Assembly (NCBI RefSeq): GCF_014650595.1
Contig: NZ_BMVG01000001.1
Location: forward strand, 248,001 to 312,000
Reading direction: 5' to 3'
DNA length: 64,000 bases
Source of the DNA: Streptomyces alanosinicus
GTDB lineage: Bacteria; Actinomycetota; Actinomycetes; Streptomycetales; Streptomycetaceae
Part shown: piece by piece, positions 57,356 to 64,000 of the stretch
How the letters are laid out: each line of letters starts with the position of its first letter
Position numbering within the stretch: position 1 is the stretch's first letter
Program-made: the position numbers and the translations under genes
Notes under the pieces: model-generated
The model's database searches: none
What the model was told of the DNA's origin: nothing
What the model saw: the letters and a program-made list of their open reading frames with translations, nothing else

Positions 57356-58390
57356 TCAGACCCGGACGCCGAACTGGAACGGCATGTCCGACATCGTCTC
57401 GTAGCGGACCACGGCACCGGTGTGCGGGGCGTGCAGCACCTGGCCGTTGCCGGCGTACAGACCCACGTGGTGCAGGTCGCCGTAGAAGAACACCAGGTCG
57501 CCGACCTGCAGGTCGTTGACCGAGCTGATCCGGGTCCCTATGTTCGCCTGCTGCTCCGAGGTGCGCGGGATGGAGATGCCCGCCTGGGCGTAGGCCCAGG
57601 AGGTCAGACCCGAGCAGTCGTAGGAGGCGGTGCCGGTGGCGCCGTAGACGTAGGGCTTGCCGATCTGGCTCTGGGCGGCGGAGAAGGCCGCCCCGGCACG
57701 GCCGGAGGCCGGCGGGGTGTCGCCGAGGTTCACGCGCTCGCTGGAGGAGCGGTCGGCGCGCTGCTGCTGGGCGGCCAGCTCCTGCTTCTCCTTGGCCGTC
57801 AGCGTGTTGAGCAGCTTCTGCGCCTCGGCGAGCTTGCTCTGGACGTCCTTCTTCTTGTCCTCCAGCTGAGTGCGCGTGGAGGAGAGGTCCTTGAGCTTCT
57901 CGCTGGCTTCTGCCCGCTCCTGGGCGAGTTCGCGCTGTTTGTCCTGAATCTTCTTCAGCGCGTCGACCTGCTGGGCGCTCAACTGGTCGAGCGTCGAGGC
58001 CTTGTCGAGGAAGTCGTCCGGGTTGGAGGACAGGAAGAGCTGGACCGAGGGGTCGATGCCGCCCGAGCGGTACTGCGAGGTGGCCAGCGAACCCAGACCG
58101 TCGCGCAGCTTGTTGAGGTCCTGCTGACCCCGCGCGACGTTGTCCTGGATCGTGGATATTTCCTTCTGCAGCTTCTGCTGCTTCTCTTTCGCCCCGTTGA
58201 ACTTCTCGGTGGCCTGCTCGGCCTTCTCGTAGAGGTCGTCGACCTTGGCCTTGACCTGGTCCTTGCTGAGCTTCTGGGTCGGCGCCGCGTTGGCGGCGTT
58301 CGCGCTCAGCACGACGGCAGCGGCGGCTGCGGTGGTCAGCACGGTCACGCGGGCGCGACTCTGCTGCTTGGGTCGACGGTGGGACGCCAC
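57356..58390 (-). CDS. Secreted NlpC/P60 peptidoglycan hydrolase (second paralogue)
   Basis: Exported protein of 344 residues from GTG 58390 (AAGGAG ~10 bases upstream); the paralogue starts with the same V-[AG]-S-H-R-R. Signal peptide VLTTAAAAAVVLSANAANAA, coiled coil over ~50-215 (YEKAEQATEKFNGAKEKQQK), and NlpC/P60 catalytic Cys in GTASYDCSGLTSWAYAQAG, His in GDLVFFYGDLHHVGLYAGNG. The coiled coil is Lys/Gln-rich, unlike the Arg-rich first copy. A duplication of one ancestral gene is likely. The 220-bp upstream region (58391-58610) is unusually A/T-rich with an inverted repeat and probably holds the promoter. No c-di-AMP riboswitch is seen. Confidence 0.94.
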   Translation of the reverse strand: MASHRRPKQQSRARVTVLTTAAAAAVVLSANAANAAPTQKLSKDQVKAKVDDLYEKAEQATEKFNGAKEKQQKLQKEISTIQDNVARGQQDLNKLRDGLGSLATSQYRSGGIDPSVQLFLSSNPDDFLDKASTLDQLSAQQVDALKKIQDKQRELAQERAEASEKLKDLSSTRTQLEDKKKDVQSKLAEAQKLLNTLTAKEKQELAAQQQRADRSSSERVNLGDTPPASGRAGAAFSAAQSQIGKPYVYGATGTASYDCSGLTSWAYAQAGISIPRTSEQQANIGTRISSVNDLQVGDLVFFYGDLHHVGLYAGNGQVLHAPHTGAVVRYETMSDMPFQFGVRV

Positions 58391-58610
58391 GGAGGACGAA
58401 CTCCTTCTTGTGAGTGAGTGAGAGATCACCCGTTCGGAGGTTCGACCCCAGACCCTAGTGACCCGACTGTGATCAGTTCAAATCCTCACACTAAAAAATC
58501 CCATCACACAATGCATTCTTTGCACACAACCCACATGCAGTGACGTGGGATTGACGCTACGTTGCGTGACGATCCGACCAATTCGGGCATTGACCCTGCC
58601 CGTTGGACCT
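58391..58610 (-). promoter_or_regulatory. A/T-rich upstream region of the second NlpC/P60 gene
   Basis: The stretch CACACTAAAAAATCCCATCA (58486-58505 region) and the following TGCATTCTTTGCACACAACC are far richer in A/T than the rest of the window. They precede the NlpC/P60 start on the minus strand and lie just after the NYN gene stop. A promoter and possibly an operator are likely here; I cannot name the hexamers with confidence. Confidence 0.45.
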
Positions 58611-59954
58611 TCAGGACAGGCGCTTGAGAAGCACCGCGGACGCGACCGGACGGGCACCGGCCTTGGCGATCCCGTCGGCGACCTCACGGTCGGTGGAGGC
58701 GACGATGACCGGGCGGCCCGGCGGCTCCGCGCGCACCAGCTGCCGGATCAGCTCGTCCGCCGTGACCCCCGGCTTGGAGAACAGCACCCGCACCCCGCGC
58801 GGCGGCGCGAGCAGCACCGGCGCGGCCAGCTCGGCGCCGTCGAAGACGCAGGTCACCTCGGCGCCCGTCTGCGCGGCGAGCGCCGAGAGCTGGCCCAGCA
58901 GCCTGAGGCGCTGCTTCTCCAGCGGCATCTGCGGATAGCCGGTCTTGGTGACGTTGTAGCCGTCGACCACCAGATGCACCTGCGGCAGCGCCAGCAGCTG
59001 GTCGAGGATGGCCGGATCGTTCTCGGACAGGGCGCGCGCCGCGATGTCCTTCGGGGTCATACGGCCCGGTTCGACCGCGTCCACGGTCTCGGCGGGCCGC
59101 ACGGACACGGGCGGCAGGGCGAGTTCCCGCCGCAGCCCCTGGGTGGCGTCCAGCAGGGTGTCCAGCAGCAGCCGTACCCGCATGTCCTCCACACTGCGGC
59201 CCTCACGGGCGGCCCGGCGGGTGGCCTCCAGCGCCGCCTCGGCCTCGCCCAGCCGTGCCTTGAGCCGGCGGGACTCGCTCTCGGCGGCGGACACCTGCGC
59301 CTGCCCCTCGGCCCGTGCGGCGTCGAACTCGCCCTGCGCCTTGCGCAGCGCGGCCTCGCCGCGCTTGACGTCGCTGAGGGCGGCACGGAGCTTACGGTGA
59401 AGCGATTCCGCGTCCTTCTTCGCCGACTCCAGCTCCGCGCGCAGCCGTTCGGTCTCGGCGCGGGTGTGGTCGCGGGCCTGGGCCAGCTCGGCGCGCAGCC
59501 GCTCCAGCTCGGCCCGGCTCTCCTCGTCCGCACGCTCGGCGTCCGCGCGCTGGGCCTCCTCGCCGGCCGCGGCGACCAGCTTCACCCAGCCCGCCGGACG
59601 CAGTACGTAGGCCGCGGCCGCCACGTCGAGCGGGTCCGCGGCCGGGGGCGGGGAGCCGGAGTCGAGGGCGCCGGCGAGTTCCGGCTGGGCCTCTCTGAGC
59701 TTCTCCCCGATCCGCTGCCGGAACAGCGTGTCGGTCTCCAGCGCCGCCGCCATCGCGTTTCCGGCGAACTTCGCCCGGCGATTGGGGGCGAACCGGGCGT
59801 ACTGCCTCAGCTGGGCGGGCAGTTCCGTGACGGTCAGACCGCCGAAGCCGTCCGAGACGATCTGCACGACCCGCCGGCGCACCCCGTCGGGCAGCGGACG
59901 GTCAAGCACCTCAGCGGTGCCGTCGCCCGGCCCCCCGCCTGCGCTCTCCACCAT
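58611..59954 (-). CDS. NYN-domain (PIN-like) protein with coiled-coil middle
   Basis: Protein of 447 residues. An N-terminal globular part (~20-130) is followed by a long charged coiled coil (~135-255) and a C-terminal NYN/YacP-like nuclease domain starting HLVVDGYNVTKTGYPQMPLE. Its acidic residues recur in TCVFDGAEL, GVTADELIRQ and VIVASTDREVADGI. Bacillus YacP (Rae1) of this fold is a ribosome-associated endoribonuclease; RNA cleavage is a reasonable inference but not shown. It is annotated as an RNA-binding protein in related genomes. ATG 59954 is used. It precedes the NlpC/P60 gene on the same strand. Confidence 0.9.
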   Translation of the reverse strand: MVESAGGGPGDGTAEVLDRPLPDGVRRRVVQIVSDGFGGLTVTELPAQLRQYARFAPNRRAKFAGNAMAAALETDTLFRQRIGEKLREAQPELAGALDSGSPPPAADPLDVAAAAYVLRPAGWVKLVAAAGEEAQRADAERADEESRAELERLRAELAQARDHTRAETERLRAELESAKKDAESLHRKLRAALSDVKRGEAALRKAQGEFDAARAEGQAQVSAAESESRRLKARLGEAEAALEATRRAAREGRSVEDMRVRLLLDTLLDATQGLRRELALPPVSVRPAETVDAVEPGRMTPKDIAARALSENDPAILDQLLALPQVHLVVDGYNVTKTGYPQMPLEKQRLRLLGQLSALAAQTGAEVTCVFDGAELAAPVLLAPPRGVRVLFSKPGVTADELIRQLVRAEPPGRPVIVASTDREVADGIAKAGARPVASAVLLKRLS

Positions 59955-59996
59955 CCGTCACACCCCACTACTTCCACTTCCACGGGGCCGCTCCGC

Positions 59997-60251
59997 TCAG
60001 GAGTCGGCGCCCGGCCTGTCCACGAGTTCCACCTGGTCCACCGCGTTGCACCAGCGACAGCGCACCGACTCGATGGTCTCACTGACCACCTCGCGCTCCT
60101 CCACCCTCGGCTCGCCGGCCAGATCGAGGTGGACGTACTCGACGACCTTCGAGGAGCGCGTCACATCGAACCGGGTGAGGTTGCCGCACAGGGTGCAGCG
60201 CCATCGGGTGGTGGCGGTCGGCAGGGGAACCGTCATCGTCGCTGTCCGCAT
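59997..60251 (-). CDS. Small zinc-ribbon protein
   Basis: Protein of 84 residues from ATG 60251. Two CxxC pairs (WRCTLCGN and VRCRWCNA) enclose a beta-rich stretch (RFDVTRSSKVVEYVHLDLAG), a classic zinc ribbon. No DNA-binding helix is visible. Starts at ATG 60236 or further upstream are also possible; AAGG just before 60251 is close. It ends 43 bp before the NYN gene start on the same strand and is probably co-transcribed with it, which would fit a partner role in RNA processing. Confidence 0.8.
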   Translation of the reverse strand: MRTATMTVPLPTATTRWRCTLCGNLTRFDVTRSSKVVEYVHLDLAGEPRVEEREVVSETIESVRCRWCNAVDQVELVDRPGADS

Positions 60252-60430
60252 CCTTCTCGTCGTCGCTCGTCGTCGCTCGGCATCGCGCGGCGTCACTCGT
60301 ACGTGCTCACACGCCGCCGGCCGACGCGTGTGGCCGTAACCCTACGGCCTGGCAGGGACTCGCCGCTGGCCCCTTCACGGCGGCGAGGCGGTCTGTCAGG
60401 TTCAGTCCCGTTACGTCATGCTCTGTGTTC

Positions 60431-61174
60431 ATGATCAGCGCGTGGAGCTCGGCGGCCGGCAGGGTCCTCAGAGCGGTCCGGAGCAGCCCGGCACCCCTGA
60501 CGTACGGCCTCATCGGCCTGTGCTGTCTGCTCTTCGTGCTCGGCCCCGCCTCCGGTCTCACCCCGGGATACGGCACCGGCGACGCGCTGCTCGCCGCGCA
60601 GCGGGTGTACTTCCGGCGCTGGGGAGTGGTCCCGGCCGAGCTGTTCGCCCGGCCGGTGCGCGAGGCCCTGACCCCCGCCACGGCCCTGTTCGTGCACGGC
60701 AGCTGGGTGCATCTGCTCGGCAATATGCTCTTCCTCTTCGTCTTCGGCGCGATGACCGAGGAACGGATGGGCCGGGTCGAGTTCACCCTCTTCTACGTCG
60801 GCTGCGGTTGTCTGGCGCTGCTGGGCTACGCGGCCGCCAACGCCACCTCGAAGGAGTCGCTGGTGGGCGCCTCCGGGGCGATCTCGGCGGTCCTCGGAGC
60901 GTTCCTCTACCTGTTCCCCCGCGCCCGTGTGACCAGTCTTCTTCCGTTCCTGTTCTTCCTGCCGGTGCGGTTTCCCGCATGGGTGGTGCTGCCGTTCTGG
61001 GCGGCCCTGCAGTGGGCGGCCGCCGGGCAGACCTCCGCCGGCCCCGGGGTCGCGTATCTGGCCCATCTGATCGGCTTCGGGCTCGGCTTCGGCTACGCGT
61101 GGGTGCGGTACGGGCGGGCGACTAGAGTGAGCTGCGCCCCAGCTCCGGCTCCCGAGGGAGAGAACCAGCCGTGA
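60431..61174 (+). CDS. Rhomboid-family intramembrane serine protease
   Basis: Membrane protein of ~247 residues with six helices. The catalytic Ser is in LVGASGAISAVLGAFLY and the His in GVAYLAHLIGFGLGFGY; HGSWVHLLGNMLFLFVFGAM carries the conserved His and Asn of the oxyanion region. All rhomboid active-site elements are intact. ATG 60431 is chosen; GTG 60425 in the same frame is possible and neither has a strong ribosome site. Its stop overlaps the next gene by four bases (GTGA). Substrates are unknown. Confidence 0.94.
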   Translation: MISAWSSAAGRVLRAVRSSPAPLTYGLIGLCCLLFVLGPASGLTPGYGTGDALLAAQRVYFRRWGVVPAELFARPVREALTPATALFVHGSWVHLLGNMLFLFVFGAMTEERMGRVEFTLFYVGCGCLALLGYAAANATSKESLVGASGAISAVLGAFLYLFPRARVTSLLPFLFFLPVRFPAWVVLPFWAALQWAAAGQTSAGPGVAYLAHLIGFGLGFGYAWVRYGRATRVSCAPAPAPEGENQP

Positions 61175-61452
61175 TCACCGCGATCGTCCTCATCAAGACC
61201 AGCGTGGACCGGATCCCCGAGATCGCGGAGCAGATCGCCGCGCTGGAGAGCGTCAGCGAGGTCTTCTCGGTCACCGGCACCTACGACCTGATCGCCATGG
61301 TCCGGGTCGGCCGGCACGAGGACCTGGCCGAGGTCATCCCCGGCCGGATCAGCAAGATCCCCGGCGTCGAGGGCACCGACACCCACGTCGCCTTCCGCAC
61401 CTACTCCCAGCACGACCTGGAGGCGGCGTTCTCGATCGGCCTGGACAACTGA
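61171..61452 (+). CDS. Stand-alone Lrp/AsnC ligand-binding (RAM) domain protein
   Basis: Protein of 93 residues consisting only of the RAM domain of Lrp/AsnC regulators: MITAIVLIKTSVDRIPEIAE, GTYDLIAMVRVGRHEDLAEV and FRTYSQHDLEAAFSIG. The helix-turn-helix half is absent, so it cannot bind DNA alone. Such small proteins may sense amino acids and modulate a partner. GTG 61171 overlaps the rhomboid stop, indicating coupled translation. It is convergent with the PQQ kinase gene, with 25 bp and a small hairpin (61472-61487) between. Confidence 0.93.
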   Translation: MITAIVLIKTSVDRIPEIAEQIAALESVSEVFSVTGTYDLIAMVRVGRHEDLAEVIPGRISKIPGVEGTDTHVAFRTYSQHDLEAAFSIGLDN

Positions 61453-61477
61453 CCGGCCAGGGCTCGCAGGCCCCCGC

Positions 61478-63973
61478 TCAGGCGGGGACGTCCACCGCCG
61501 CGATGCCGGTGCCCGAGGGGATGTAGAGGCGGCGGCCGCGGATGAGCGGGGTGTGCTGGTCGTCGCCGGAGCTGTGGCCCAGGTCCGCCGTCCAGCGCGT
61601 CCGGCCGTTCAGGTCCAGGGCCCGCACCCGGTCCGAGAAGCGGGCGTAGACGGTCCCGCCGGCCACCACGGCACGCGGTTCGTCCGCCTCTCCCTCGATG
61701 GGGTGGTCCCAGGCCTTGGAGCCGTCGGCGGCCCGGACGGCGTAGACCGTGCCCGGCTCCGTGCCGACGGCCAGGGAGCGGCCGGCTCCGGTCAGCGCCC
61801 CGTCGGTGTACGCCTCGCTGCGCCACAGCCGTCTGCCGTCCGTGATCCGGAAGCCCTGGCGCAGCGCGGCGGCGTCGGTGAACAGCGTGCTTCCCACCAG
61901 GGCGAGCGCCGTCACATCGGTGCCCGCGGGCACCTTCCACTTCTGGGAGCCGTCCCGGGCGTCCAGCGCCAGCAGGGCATCGCCGTAGCTGCCGGTGTAG
62001 ACCGCGTCCGCCGTCACCACGGGGGTGCCGGTGGGTCCGGCCGGGGTCGTGACGGTCCACCGGGTGCTGCCGTCGGCGCCGTAGCGGCGCAGTCCGCCCG
62101 CGTCCGTGCCGCCGATCGAGACGAGCACGTCGTCGCCGAGCAGGACCGGGACGGCGTAGGCCCGATCGCCCAGGGTGCGGGTCCACAGCGGGCTGCCGGA
62201 CGGGCTCACGGCGGTCAGCCGGCGGAGGTTGCCGGTGCGGAAGTCGACCACGCAGTACACGCCGTGCCGGGTGGCCACGGGCGAGCCGACCCCGTCGCCG
62301 AGCCGGACCTTCCAGCGCCGGGAGCCGTCGCGGGAGATCGCGTGCAGTGAGCCGTCGGAGGTGCCGACGTAGACGACGGAGCCGTCCGGGGACAGCGCGC
62401 AGCAGGGGCCGTCCAGGCCTCCGATGCCGCCGAAGTCGTACTGCCAGCGCAGGGTCGCGGTCGCGCCGGACGCCCCGGCATCCGGCGTCCGCGCGGCGCC
62501 GCCGCCGCTGTGCGTCCCCGTGCCCCGCTTCGACAGCCATCCCGCGACCCCGACTCCGGCCGCGGCGACGGCCCCGCCCGCGATCAACCGCAACAACCGC
62601 CGCCGCCCTGGTGCCACGGCACCGAAGGAGCGGGAGAGGGGGGTGACCGCCGTGGGGACGGCGGAGGAAGAGGCGACGGGAGCCTTCGGCGGGGCGGAGG
62701 TGATACGAGGACCGGACTCCGGGGCCAGCGGGGCCGGATCGGGGGCGGAGTCGGAGGCGGAGCCAGGGGCCGGGTCGGAGGCGGAGACGGAGCCAGGGGC
62801 AGAGCCGGAGGTGGAGCCAGGGGCAGAGCCAGGGCTGGAGTCGGAGGTGGAGCCAGGGGCGGAGTCGAGGGCAGAGCCAGGCGCGGAACCAGGGCCGGAG
62901 CCAGGGGCGGAGTCGGGGCTGAAGTCGAGGGTGGAGCCAGGCGCGGAACCAGGGCCGGAGCCAGGGGCGGAGTCGGGGCTGAAGTCGAGGGTGGAGCCAG
63001 GCGTGGAGCCAGGGCCGGAGTCGGGGCTGGAGCCAGGGGTGGGGTCGGGGGCGGAGCCAGGGGTGGAGAAGTACTCCACGCCGCTGGGGTGGGGGTCCGG
63101 GGTGGTGGTGGCGGAGGCTGCGGGGCCGTACCAGCCGGGGCGGGTGCCGTGGCGCAGGGACCGCGGGGTGAATCCGGCCCGCGCCACCACGTCCGCCGGC
63201 GCCGGCCGCTTCAGCGGGTCCTCGCGCAGACAGGACGTCACCAGCGGACGGATGTCCTCCGGCACCCCGGACAGATCGAAGTCCCGGGTCAGGATGCGCA
63301 GCAGGATCACCGAGTCCTGGCCCTCGCCGAAGGGTTCGCGGCCGGCCGCCGCGTAGGCGAGGACCGCACCGAGCGAGAAGACGTCGCTCGGCGGGCCGAC
63401 CTGGCCGCCGTTGCGGATCTGCTCCGGCGAGACGTACCCCACCGACCCGACGACCGCGCCGGTGCGCGTCAGCGCGGTCGCCTCCAGGGCCCGTACGATC
63501 CCGAAGTCGATGACCCGGGGCCCGTCCGGCCCCAGCAGGATGTTGGACGGCTTGAGGTCCCGGTGGACCAGGCCCTTGCCGTGGATGGCGCCGAGGGCCT
63601 CGCCGAGGGCCGCGGCGAGCACCCGGACCGCCGGACCGGGCAGCGCGCCGTGGTCGAGCACGGCATCACGCAGATTGGGGCCGGGCACGAACTCCGTCGC
63701 CATCCAGGGGCGTTCGGCCTCCGTGTCCGCGTCGACCACCCGCGCGGTGTAGGTGCCCGCGCCGCCGACCGTCTGCGCGGCCTGTACCTCGTGCCGGAAG
63801 CGGGCCCGGAAGGTGCGGTCCTCGGCGTGCTCGACGCGGACGACCTTCACGGCGAGGCGGAGGCCGGTGCGGGACCGGGCGAGATAGACCTCGCCCATGC
63901 CGCCGGCGCCGAGCCGGTCCGTCACGTCGTACGGGCCGATCCGGCGTGGATCGGCCGCGCGCAGCGATTGCAA
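61478..63973 (-). CDS. Ser/Thr protein kinase with C-terminal PQQ (beta-propeller) sensor domain
   Basis: Kinase of 831 residues from TTG 63973 (GGGGGA upstream). The kinase domain spans ~13-275: DRLGAGGMGEVYLARSRTG, catalytic HRDLKPSNILLGPDGP, IDFGIVRALE and YVSPEQIRNGG. Residues ~290-440 form a Pro/Gly/Ser/Asp repeat (PGSAPDPTPGSSPD-like), partly made of a 60-bp duplication. One helix at ~450-475 (LLRLIAGGAVAAAGVGVAGW) leads to an extracytoplasmic PQQ-type propeller (VVYVGTSDGSLHAISRDGSR, VYTGSYGDALLALDARDGSQ). No quinone-binding dehydrogenase residues are evident, so the propeller is probably a ligand or protein-binding sensor. The left edge of the gene is complete. Confidence 0.92.
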   Translation of the reverse strand: MQSLRAADPRRIGPYDVTDRLGAGGMGEVYLARSRTGLRLAVKVVRVEHAEDRTFRARFRHEVQAAQTVGGAGTYTARVVDADTEAERPWMATEFVPGPNLRDAVLDHGALPGPAVRVLAAALGEALGAIHGKGLVHRDLKPSNILLGPDGPRVIDFGIVRALEATALTRTGAVVGSVGYVSPEQIRNGGQVGPPSDVFSLGAVLAYAAAGREPFGEGQDSVILLRILTRDFDLSGVPEDIRPLVTSCLREDPLKRPAPADVVARAGFTPRSLRHGTRPGWYGPAASATTTPDPHPSGVEYFSTPGSAPDPTPGSSPDSGPGSTPGSTLDFSPDSAPGSGPGSAPGSTLDFSPDSAPGSGPGSAPGSALDSAPGSTSDSSPGSAPGSTSGSAPGSVSASDPAPGSASDSAPDPAPLAPESGPRITSAPPKAPVASSSAVPTAVTPLSRSFGAVAPGRRRLLRLIAGGAVAAAGVGVAGWLSKRGTGTHSGGGAARTPDAGASGATATLRWQYDFGGIGGLDGPCCALSPDGSVVYVGTSDGSLHAISRDGSRRWKVRLGDGVGSPVATRHGVYCVVDFRTGNLRRLTAVSPSGSPLWTRTLGDRAYAVPVLLGDDVLVSIGGTDAGGLRRYGADGSTRWTVTTPAGPTGTPVVTADAVYTGSYGDALLALDARDGSQKWKVPAGTDVTALALVGSTLFTDAAALRQGFRITDGRRLWRSEAYTDGALTGAGRSLAVGTEPGTVYAVRAADGSKAWDHPIEGEADEPRAVVAGGTVYARFSDRVRALDLNGRTRWTADLGHSSGDDQHTPLIRGRRLYIPSGTGIAAVDVPA
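62881..63000. repeat. Perfect 60-bp tandem duplication in the PQQ kinase linker
   Basis: 62881-62940 and 62941-63000 are identical base for base. They lie in the minus-strand kinase gene and add 20 codons per copy of the Pro/Gly/Ser linker. Degenerate half-copies continue from 63001. The frame is kept because 60 is a multiple of three. Confidence 0.93.
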
Positions 63974-64000
63974 CTCCGTGCTCCCCCCGATTGCCGTGCA

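Noticed and set aside
57085..58610. c-di-AMP (ydaO) riboswitch in front of the NlpC/P60 genes
   Set aside because: Such switches precede some Streptomyces wall-hydrolase genes, but I could not find the conserved landmarks in either upstream region; only hairpins and A/T-rich DNA are visible.

Overview
The window reads as core chromosome of a Streptomyces (or very close actinomycete). GC content is very high with strong third-position GC bias, and many genes start with GTG or TTG. The gene families and their order match the conserved Streptomyces block from the division and cell-wall (dcw) cluster to the glkA/macRS/trpEG region. I see no rRNA, tRNA, CRISPR array, transposase, integrase or prophage gene. 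The identity is inferred from gene content only; no database was searched.

Layout. 1-2373: end of the dcw cluster on the minus strand (rsmH, ftsL, ftsI running off the left edge) with a clear promoter and a long leader. 2549-8174: beta-carbonic anhydrase, then a tightly overlapping moxR - DUF58 - transglutaminase operon closed by a perfect hairpin. 8227-10341: DUF3040 protein, methyltransferase and a HEPN-type protein on the minus strand. 10432-14119: a palindrome-controlled operon of ABC ATPase, YhgE/Pip membrane protein and TetR regulator. 14432-19785: DUF4126 protein, CrtI-like oxidoreductase, a tyrosine-rich membrane protein, metF, thiE and an Rv2175c-type DNA-binding protein. 19945-23911: FAD reductase, small hypothetical, and the thiOSG operon behind a TPP riboswitch. 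23912-24894: a GC-rich minisatellite. 24895-29538: PASTA kinase, endonuclease IV, sulfite-oxidase-like protein, bacterioferritin and bacterioferritin-associated ferredoxin with an iron box.

29626-36698 carries class II DAHP synthase, a secreted DUF1906 protein that seems to start with ATT, the trp leader/attenuator, fused trpEG, and phosphofructokinase. 36815-41064: a two-component pair (MacRS type), PlsC-like acyltransferase, alpha/beta hydrolase and a small membrane protein. 41105-43260: TetR regulator and a beta-lactamase-family gene that appear to share an operator. 43303-48368: EEP-family protein, glucokinase (glkA), DUF5304 protein, ArsA-like protein, SRPBCC protein and metallophosphoesterase on the minus strand. 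48665-58390: acyl-CoA synthetase, cholesterol-oxidase-like GMC enzyme, PimB-like glycosyltransferase, integral-membrane glycosyltransferase, metalloprotease-like lipoprotein and two NlpC/P60 hydrolases. 58611-63973: NYN-domain protein, zinc-ribbon protein, rhomboid, stand-alone Lrp/RAM protein and a Ser/Thr kinase with PQQ repeats.

Themes. Envelope biology dominates: division, peptidoglycan hydrolases, PIM-type mannosylation, PASTA kinase, PlsC. It is interleaved with central metabolism (folate C1, thiamine, shikimate/tryptophan, glycolysis). Regulatory DNA is unusually legible: a TPP riboswitch, a trp attenuator with three consecutive Trp codons, a DmdR-type iron box, and two TetR operator systems. 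No clearly new multi-gene defence or biosynthetic system is visible. The best candidates for new biology are the ATT-started secreted protein, the two-operator TetR/beta-lactamase circuit, the degenerate ArsA-like ATPase, the HEPN protein, the 30-bp minisatellite and the rsmH leader.
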